Shown: piece after piece, positions 57,961 to 64,000 of the stretch
Layout of the letters: the number at the start of each line of letters is the position of its first letter
How positions within the stretch are numbered: position 1 is the stretch's first letter
Assembly (NCBI GenBank): GCA_028688895.1
Contig: JAQTXG010000005.1
Location: forward strand, 1 to 64,000
Direction: 5' to 3'
Length of the DNA stretch: 64,000 nucleotides
Source of the DNA: Candidatus Altimarinota bacterium
GTDB lineage: Bacteria; Patescibacteriota; Gracilibacteria; BD1-5; UBA6164
Made by a program: the position numbers and the translations under genes
The notes under the pieces: model-generated
The model's input: only the letters and a program-made list of their open reading frames with translations
Told to the model about the DNA's origin: nothing
The model's database searches: none

Positions 57961-59160
57961 TTAATTATTTAATACTATATACCTTGACATTATTATAGAT
58001 ATAATCATAAAAAATCAAATAATTAATAAAGATACATTTATTTTGACAAAACTCAGTAAAAATAATAATACAAATTGATATAATAACAAAACAGAAATAA
58101 ATAAACTCCTTATGGTAGCTTTGGCTCTGATCGGTGTTATATCCATCAATATATGATTCCGAATCGGCATATATGCAAATTCTACAAATGTAATACATAT
58201 AAATAATACTGTTAAAATAAATCTTTGTTCAAAAAAATAAAACGCCATAAAATGTAATATCATATTTAAAAATACCAACAAAGTAAAACTCATTTGCCAT
58301 CATAATTTATTTGCTATTTTTGATGAAGAAAGACTTCAAAGAATTCATGAAATAGTTGCAAACCAAACAACAATACTAGATACATAATCCTCTACTCATC
58401 ACTCAACAATTACAGGTAAAATAACTTTTGCCAATAAATATAAATCAGTTCAAAACAACATAGAAACAAGCAAAAAAACTATACTTTTAGTAGATTTCAT
58501 ATATTTAAATGAATCCATAATTGTATCAATATGCAAGCTCATAGAATTTATTATTCAATCAGCTTTTCTAATATAACTATCATCTATTTCCTTAAATCTA
58601 GAAATAACTAAAAATACAAAAATCCAAACTAATAAATCCAGAGATACCAAAATAGAGTATGAATTAGGAAAATATTTAAGTACAAAGAAAATTATTAAAG
58701 GTGTAATCAATTTTCATACCTGTGTAAGTGATATAAGTTTTCAAATAGTTTTTCAGAAGTCTGCTTTTTTTCAAATGGCATTCAAATCATCTTCTAATTT
58801 AGCCTGAGCATTTCAATTCCAAAGTGCCTGTCATAATGCACTAAAAAATATAGCAACAAAAAACATCTCATAACTAGGTATAAACAAATATATAAGTAAA
58901 GGAAAAAATCCAGCCAAAATAGAATATTTCATAGTCTTTACTCTACCTAAATTGTCTCAAAAAGTCGATGTAGGTATTTCTAGTAAAAATATATAAAAAT
59001 AATATATAGATGAGATAAAAACTATATCAGAAATTCATAAACCGAAAAACTTGTAATACAAACTTATTACAGGTGATAAAAATGAAAATGATATTAAAAA
59101 AGTTCAAAAATAATGTATTTTTAAATTAAATTGTCAAACTTTTTCTACTTTTTCGCTCAT
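57961..59160 (-). CDS. MFS transporter
   Basis: A 399-residue, 12-segment major facilitator protein. EIPTSTFGDNLGRVKTMKYSI at about residues 60-80 is the loop 2-3 motif (G-x-x-x-D-x-x-G-R). The middle loop (KLEDDLNAIGKKADFGK) is typical of the family, and RNHILMDITPIRAKATIRSLF near residue 330 is the C-half counterpart. It closely resembles transporters of unknown substrate common in low-GC bacteria. It is the first gene of the minus-strand MFS-unknown-Nudix run. Confidence 0.9.
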
Positions 59161-59215
59161 TTATTTGATTTTAATTATATTTTTACTAATATTATCAAAA
59201 TAATAATAAAAAATA

Positions 59216-60175
59216 ATGTATATGTCAAAAAATAATATAAATTTATCTGAACATTATTTTATATCATATTTTAAAGATTTACTATCAATAAAATATGCAT
59301 ATGAGATAACAAACTTTTTACTTAAAAAGTCTAAATTAAGTATATGAGATTTTGAAAAAAAATGGGATAGTTATGACTTAATTTTTTGAAAAGAATACTG
59401 AAATAAAATATCAGCTCTCAGTTTTGCTACTATTATTGAGGCCAGATGAATATTATTAAACAATATTCTAAAATCTAGAGAAATAGACAATAATTTGATT
59501 GTTGAATTAGCTTCATGATTCACACCTAGATGACTAAATCTAGTTAACAAATGAACAACAAACTACATAGAAACTGATAAAGAAAATGTTATAAAATTAA
59601 AACATAATTTTTATGAATATCTAAATAGTATAGATATAAAAACTCCTCAAATAAAAACATTGGATGTACTTGATAGACACCACTTCAAAGAATTATATGA
59701 TTTAATAAAAGTAGAAAAATTAAAAAATAATAATTTAGAACAGATAACTCTTTTAAGTGAATGATTAGTTATATATTTGGATAAAATAGAGCAAAAACAA
59801 TTCTTTGACAACTTGAGAGAGTTAGCAAAACTTTTAAAAGAAATCAATATAAAAATGACATATCTAACTATAGATATGCCTACTCATGAAAACTTTACAA
59901 ATTGGTTAGTGCACGAAGATTTCAGTCTAAAAGATCATTTAGATGTAATGAGTAAAGTAGAACCAAAAATAATCGAGTCTCTACATAATACACAAAACGA
60001 TTTCACTACATATAACTCTCTTTGAGAACTAAAAAAATACTATTACGATGAAGAAATAATCACAAGCCTAAAAACTCCAAAATTAGCTAAATACAAAAAA
60101 ATAAAAAATCTAAAAGAAAAAATAAACACTTTTCTAAAACAAGATATTTTATTCGCGTGGGAAGTAGAGATATAA
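59216..60175 (+). CDS. leucine carboxyl methyltransferase-like SAM enzyme
   Basis: A 319-residue protein of the LCM/Ppm superfamily: IIEARGILLNNIL near residue 75, the SAM site in VELASGFTPRGLNLV then NYIETD, TLDVLDRHHF, and LLSEGLVIYLDK, which is the LCM-family hallmark (CEG-x-LxYL). The bacterial members methylate carboxylates or small polyketide-like substrates; the target is unknown. Two Met codons (59216 and 59222) could start it. Divergent from the MFS gene. Confidence 0.85.
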
Positions 60176-60243
60176 CTTAACCAGCTTTTAGACACCAAAT
60201 ATTATCACAATAAATTAACTTAAAGAAAATTATATACTTTGAT

Positions 60244-60290
60244 TCTAATCCCTCCCCCTACGGGTACTCCCTTTGGAAAAGGGAGAAATT
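60244..60290 (+). repeat. GC-rich palindromic element (family A copy 3)
   Basis: TCTAATCCCTCCCCC, then TACGGGTACT, then CCCTTTGGAAAAGGG and AGAAA. Almost identical to the copy at 53731-53776, in the 3' gap after the methyltransferase gene. Confidence 0.9.
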
Positions 60291-60300
60291 TAATAAATTA

Positions 60301-60330
60301 CATCCCTTATTTTAAAAGGGATTTTTAATT
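60301..60330 (+). terminator. rho-independent terminator
   Basis: ATCCCTT-ATTTT-AAAAGGGAT followed by five T, serving the plus-strand methyltransferase transcript, downstream of the palindromic element. Confidence 0.7.
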
Positions 60331-60337
60331 ATATACA

Positions 60338-60913
60338 TTAATATTTTAAAGGTATTTTTTCAAATGTGATTTCTGTTAAATTATTGATATAATCTATAGA
60401 TAATCAAAGTTCTTTTTCATATACTTGAAAACTTGTTCAAAAAATTGCTTCATCATAGTTAAATCCTAATAATTTACTATATTTTATAACTATTTCTTCA
60501 TCCTCTCCTTCTATTTCTACATATGGTTTTAATCCAGGCCATAGATCTATCATTATCTCTATTTCATTATTTATTTGCCATACTTCCCTGTATGTTTCTT
60601 GATAAGATTTTTGTCTTAATCATACTTTTTTAAATATACTAACCATCACATCAAAATCATTCACTTGTGTTTCCAATTCTTTTATAGAATGTATATCCAA
60701 AATTCACTCACTCTCTTCTTTATAAGTACAAGTTATCTTATCTCACTCATCTCTAACTCTTAAATATGATTTAGCTGGATTTAATGGATTTTCAAATACA
60801 ATTCTTTTCATTAAAGTATTTTCTTTAGTACAAATACCATTTAATTTTATAATATCTTTTACTAACTTTTCTCTATTTATATTAGAAAAAACAACTTCAA
60901 ATTCTGTTTTCAT
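60338..60913 (-). CDS. CYTH-domain protein (triphosphatase/CyaB-like)
   Basis: A 191-residue CYTH fold: KTEFEVVFSNINREKL (the EFE/ExExK-like start), SYLRVRDEGDKITCTYK, SIKELETQVNDFD, LRQKSYQETYREVW, IEIMIDLWPGLKPYVEIEG, and LLGFNYDEAIFG. The paired Glu, Arg and Lys strands form the tunnel that binds triphosphates with metal. Members hydrolyse inorganic triphosphate or thiamine triphosphate, or are class IV adenylate cyclases; the WPGLKPYVEIEG strand is of the CyaB side. It begins the six-gene minus-strand run at its 3' end. Confidence 0.88.
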
Positions 60914-60935
60914 AATGATTTATTAAAAATTATTA

Positions 60936-61427
60936 TTAATAATTAATTATTGTATTTGCATGTTTAAATATATCATCATGCCATGATTCTAATTTATATT
61001 TGATTATCAATTCAGATATATATTTACATCTATCAATTTCCTTTGATATACTTTCTCTTATATAAAATTGAAAATTATCATAAACATCTGCCATCTTTAC
61101 TATTAATGCTCATTCTCAATACCCAACACATCTTTTGACTATATCTTCTAATCTTTCATCTTTTAGTAAATCATTATTCTTAGAATTAGCTTTTACTATT
61201 TCTAAAACATTCATACCAAAGTTTTTTCTAATAGTTTCCTCAGAAATTTCTGTATCTTCTAAAGCATCATGTAATAATCAAGCAATACATAAATACTCAG
61301 GATATCAATTATTATATAAATATGTACACACTCTAATACTATGAAACAATGCTGGTTTTTTTTGTTCCTCTATTGGAAAATATTCTACTAAAAGTTTTAA
61401 AGCTTTTTCTATTTCAAATCAAATCAT
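60936..61427 (-). CDS. HD-domain phosphohydrolase (RelA/SpoT HD-like)
   Basis: A 163-residue protein with PALFHSIRVCTYLY, CIAGLLHDALEDTEISEETI and NVLEIVKANSKNN, then LIVKMADVYDNF. The H...HD...D order and LLHDxLEDT are the signature of the RelA/SpoT hydrolase HD domain (including MESH1-like short forms). It could hydrolyse (p)ppGpp or a related nucleotide. It lies 22 bases upstream of the CYTH gene on the same strand. Confidence 0.87.
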
Positions 61428-61466
61428 GATTAATGTTTAGTAAATAATATAAGTGTAAAATTTTTA

Positions 61467-61964
61467 CTATTCAAAATTATTAATTACATATTCTAAATTA
61501 TAATGATGAAATTTAACACTACAATCTCAAAATAATAATTTTAACTCTGGATTAATTTTCTTATTCAAAGAATCTAATCAATAATTTAATTTTTGGTATT
61601 TGTTAATAAACTCTTCAAATGATATATCTATAACAAATTCTACGTGTTCAAATCAATCCTCATAATTACTTCATATTTTTGGTGCAGGTATTTCTATAAG
61701 ATTTATCTCTCTATTTTTATATTTAATTGGTTCAAACAATTTGTAAGTAGCTATTTTTCTTCATGAAACAATATTTTCTGATAATAATTCTGACTTATCA
61801 TATAAATATTTCTTTATTATAATGTAGTTTTCAATAGAAGATACTCTATAACAAATATGATCAAGTTCATAACTAGATACATCTACATTTGAAAGTTCTA
61901 AATTTAGAAAAATCTTATCCAAAAAAATATTTACAATACTTTGACCAAAAACATTATTTATCAT
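61467..61964 (-). CDS. YecM-like VOC-fold protein
   Basis: A 165-residue protein: LDHICYRVSSIENYIIIKKYL then LLSENIVSGRKIATYKLFEPI, NLIEIPAPKIGSNYEDGFEHVEFVI, and KFHHYNLEYVI at the C-terminus. This is the PF06185/YecM family, a vicinal-oxygen-chelate fold with a probable metal site formed by the DH, EH and FH motifs. Function is unknown in E. coli. It is inside the CYTH/HD/GreA run with 39 bases to the downstream HD gene. Confidence 0.87.
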
Positions 61965-62181
61965 TTTTATTAATTAAACATTAAATTACTTATTCATGAA
62001 AAATTCAAAAACACAAAAACAATAATTTTTTAATAGAACATAAGTTTTTTTCTAAAATATTTTCATAAATATATATCTATATAATTTTTATTTATCTTAA
62101 TACTTTATTTCAAATTTCTACATACAAATAAAAATATTATAAATTTAAATTTATATGTTATTTTTATTCAAAGAATAGATA

Positions 62182-62835
62182 TTATTTTAATCCTATTTCA
62201 CAAAAAAACTGCTCCAAAAATTTCTCAACAAAACTATGTCTTTCTAAAGATAATTTTTTTCATGATTTTGTATTCATTAAGTCTTTAACTAATAAAAGCT
62301 TTTCATAAAAGTGATTAATAGAAGTTCCATTTGCTGAATTATATTTATCTTCAGTCATATTTAATTCAACTTCTATCAAAGGGTCATAAATTGCTCTATT
62401 CTTCTTTCATCAATATGCAAAAGTTCTAGCAATAGCAATTGCTCATACACTCTCCAATCTATCCGCATCCTCTACAATTTTAAATTCAATAGATTTATCA
62501 ATTACATTTCAAGTAAGACTTATTCAATATCAAAAATTTTCAAGTATATAAATAATTTTCTCAATTTGTATATCACATAACCCCAATGTTTTTAATAAAT
62601 CCAAAACCTTTGTTTTTTGTAAAATATACTTATCTCAAAAAAATTTTTTATCCAACATTTCATGTAATAATGCTGATATATAAATGACTATCTCATCTCA
62701 TTGTTTTTCTTCAACATATATTTTTTTTGAAAGATTATAAACTCTAATTATATGTTGTAAATCATGAGCAGTACATACTCATTCAAATTCTAACTTCAAA
62801 AAATTATAAACTTTTTCAATATAATCTTTAATCAT
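62182..62835 (-). CDS. HD-domain hydrolase
   Basis: A 217-residue HD-superfamily protein. AHDLQHIIRVYNLSKKIYVEE and ALLHEMLDKKFFG form the first metal motifs (HD followed by LLHE rather than LLHD), and KIVEDADRLESVGAIAIARTFAYGG is the third with the conserved DADR. This matches the YedJ/YpgQ-type group of predicted nucleotide phosphohydrolases. The Asp-to-Glu change in LLHE is notable. It sits between the GreA-like gene and a 217-base gap before the YecM-like gene. Confidence 0.85.
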
Positions 62836-62853
62836 AATTAGAGTAGTTATATA

Positions 62854-63321
62854 CTAAACTATTTCAAGTATTTCTACTTCAACATTATTATTTCAAACTC
62901 TAAACTCACAATATTCTCACATTTCCAATCAAATTATTGATTTAGCTAAAGGTGTTTTATACGAAATCCTTCATTCAATAGGAGTATTGTATCATCAAAT
63001 TGTAAAAGTTTTTTCTTCTCAATTAACTAATAATTGAACGGTAGATCAAATCACGACTTTATCTTTATCATTATTTTCTATAATTGAAAGAGCCAAAATC
63101 CTAGAATTATTTAAAAAATTCATCAATTCTTTGTATCTACTTGTAACCATTTTTTGTTTCATTTCTGCCTCATCAAAAGCAGGATTATCATGCCAAGTTT
63201 CAGACGACTGTGAACATGCTTCTTCCTTCATTCTTCAACATTCAGCATATTCTTCTTCCAATTCTTTTTTTCTTAATAAATGAAGATTATGCTCATCTTC
63301 TATAATAAAAAATTTTTCCAT
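62854..63321 (-). CDS. GreA/GreB-like transcription factor
   Basis: A 155-residue protein with an N-terminal coiled-coil stretch (HLLRKKELEEEYAECGRMKEEAC, then MKQKMVTSRYKELMNFLNN) and a C-terminal FKBP-like half with VIGSTVQLLVNGEEKTFTIGGYNTP, RISYKTPLAKSIIGLEMGEYCEFRV. This corresponds to GreA/GreB, which rescue backtracked RNA polymerase. The acidic coiled-coil tip is less clear than in standard GreA, so it may be a Gre-like regulator such as Rnk. Gap of 9 bases to the CYTH gene. Confidence 0.85.
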
Positions 63322-63330
63322 TAAAAAAAA

Positions 63331-63879
63331 TTATATAATAAATTCTTTATATCAATATTTTTCTAAATATATATTTAAATCAGAGTATTTTTTTCATGCA
63401 ATCATTCATCACGCAATAAACTCTTCTTGAGTAATATCAGCTAAACAAAAACTAGGCATAACAAAATTATTTTTTTCTAATTCATCAATAAATTCAAAAT
63501 CAACAACAATTAATCATTTTAAGTCTCACATAAAAATGTCTATCTCTGCTATTTTTCAATTATAATCATACAAATACCTAATTTTATGTACTTTTTTTCA
63601 ACATAGTTTATTAAATATATTAAATTCACTCTCAGTCAAATTAATAGTTTGTTCCTTTTGAACTGATGCATCTCATTCATTCAAAGGAAATTTTTTAGTT
63701 ATTTCATATTTTTCTCAATTTTTTCTAATCCTAATTTTAGGATGTTTCGACTCAATTGGTAAATAAATATCTATGATTTCTTTTTTTCATTTTACATATT
63801 TAGATTCTCATTTTTCTAAATATTCAAAAAATCATTTAGGAAACTCTTTTAATAAATAAGTATTTTCTAATTCTAACAT
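63331..63879 (-). CDS. CYTH-domain protein (short triphosphatase type)
   Basis: A 182-residue CYTH protein: MLELENTYLLKEFPKGF, EIIDIYLPIES and PKIRIRKNGEKYEITKKFPL, KIRYLYDYNGKIAEIDIFMG, LIVVDFEFIDELEK, then FCLADITQEEFIAGGMIAGKKYSD. The ADIT-x-EEFIAGGxLAGK segment is typical of short CYTH triphosphatases related to NeuTTM and YgiF. The N-terminal EIE is present as ELEN. With the other CYTH gene it brackets the HD, YecM-like and GreA-like genes in one strand run. Confidence 0.9.
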
Positions 63880-63900
63880 AATTAATTTTTATATAGTAAA

Positions 63901-64000
63901 TTATTTTTTAAAAACTCATGGTTCATTTACAACATAATATGCAACCTTTTTTATTCATTCAACATATTTTTCAACTATTTCCTTGTCACATTCTCTATTC
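63901..64000 (-). CDS. unknown protein, C-terminal end only
   Basis: Only the last 32 codons are in the window: NRECDKEIVEKYVEGIKKVAYYV then VNEPGVFKK and TAA, with TGA glycines. A single charged helix and a short strand can be seen; no family can be named. It lies 21 bases upstream of the CYTH gene on the same strand and may be part of that run. Confidence 0.55.

Overview
This AT-rich window reads only if TGA is translated as glycine. Under the standard code almost every gene is broken. With TGA as Gly, about 65 long frames open end to end on TAA or TAG, and TGA falls at invariant glycines (Rossmann GxxGxxG loops, Walker A, LuxS, ManC). That is genetic code 25, known from Candidatus Absconditabacteria (SR1) and Gracilibacteria, small-genome episymbiotic bacteria of the Patescibacteria/CPR. 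I cannot choose between the two from this window, and no rRNA or tRNA gene was seen.

Layout. 1-7.2 kb: a cut-off P-loop protein, malic enzyme, an RMD1/DUF155 protein, a toxin-antitoxin pair, a flippase, then (minus strand) the methyl-recycling set mtnN-luxS-apt. 7.3-23 kb: a long plus-strand surface-glycan operon. It holds a phosphomannomutase, manC, gmd, gmm and fcl (GDP-mannose to GDP-fucose), then rfbF, a reductase, rfbG, rfbH and rfbE (CDP-3,6-dideoxyhexoses such as paratose/tyvelose), interleaved with glycosyltransferases and a second gmd-like gene. 22.9-27 kb (minus): two GT4 enzymes, a small unknown protein and galE, which carries two in-frame palindromic repeat insertions. 27-36.6 kb: a GT14-type enzyme, a fibrinogen-domain surface protein, five more glycosyltransferases, a TagF-like polymerase, TagD and an acetyltransferase. 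36.6-47 kb: two membrane GT39-type glycosyltransferases, a glycine-rich surface protein, gpsA, a large membrane-anchored surface nuclease (LTD-PKD-SNase) and a DUF2304-GT2 fusion. 47-54 kb: recG, rsmG, a YrdC protein behind a heptamer array, a SIS-domain protein and an OLD-like ATPase. 54-64 kb: accessory soluble proteins: an Asp/Glu racemase with an unknown partner, Nudix, a 545-residue unknown, an MFS transporter, an LCM-type methyltransferase, then two CYTH, two HD, a YecM-like and a GreA-like protein in one minus-strand run.

The dominant theme is cell-surface construction: nucleotide sugars are made, assembled by many glycosyltransferases, and probably exported by the flippase. gpsA, TagD and the TagF-like enzyme together suggest a glycerol-phosphate polymer. 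Surface proteins (fibrinogen-like, LTD-nuclease, Gly-rich) would face the host cell. The most unusual signals are the GC-rich palindromic elements, some lying inside coding sequence, and the LTD-PKD-nuclease protein.
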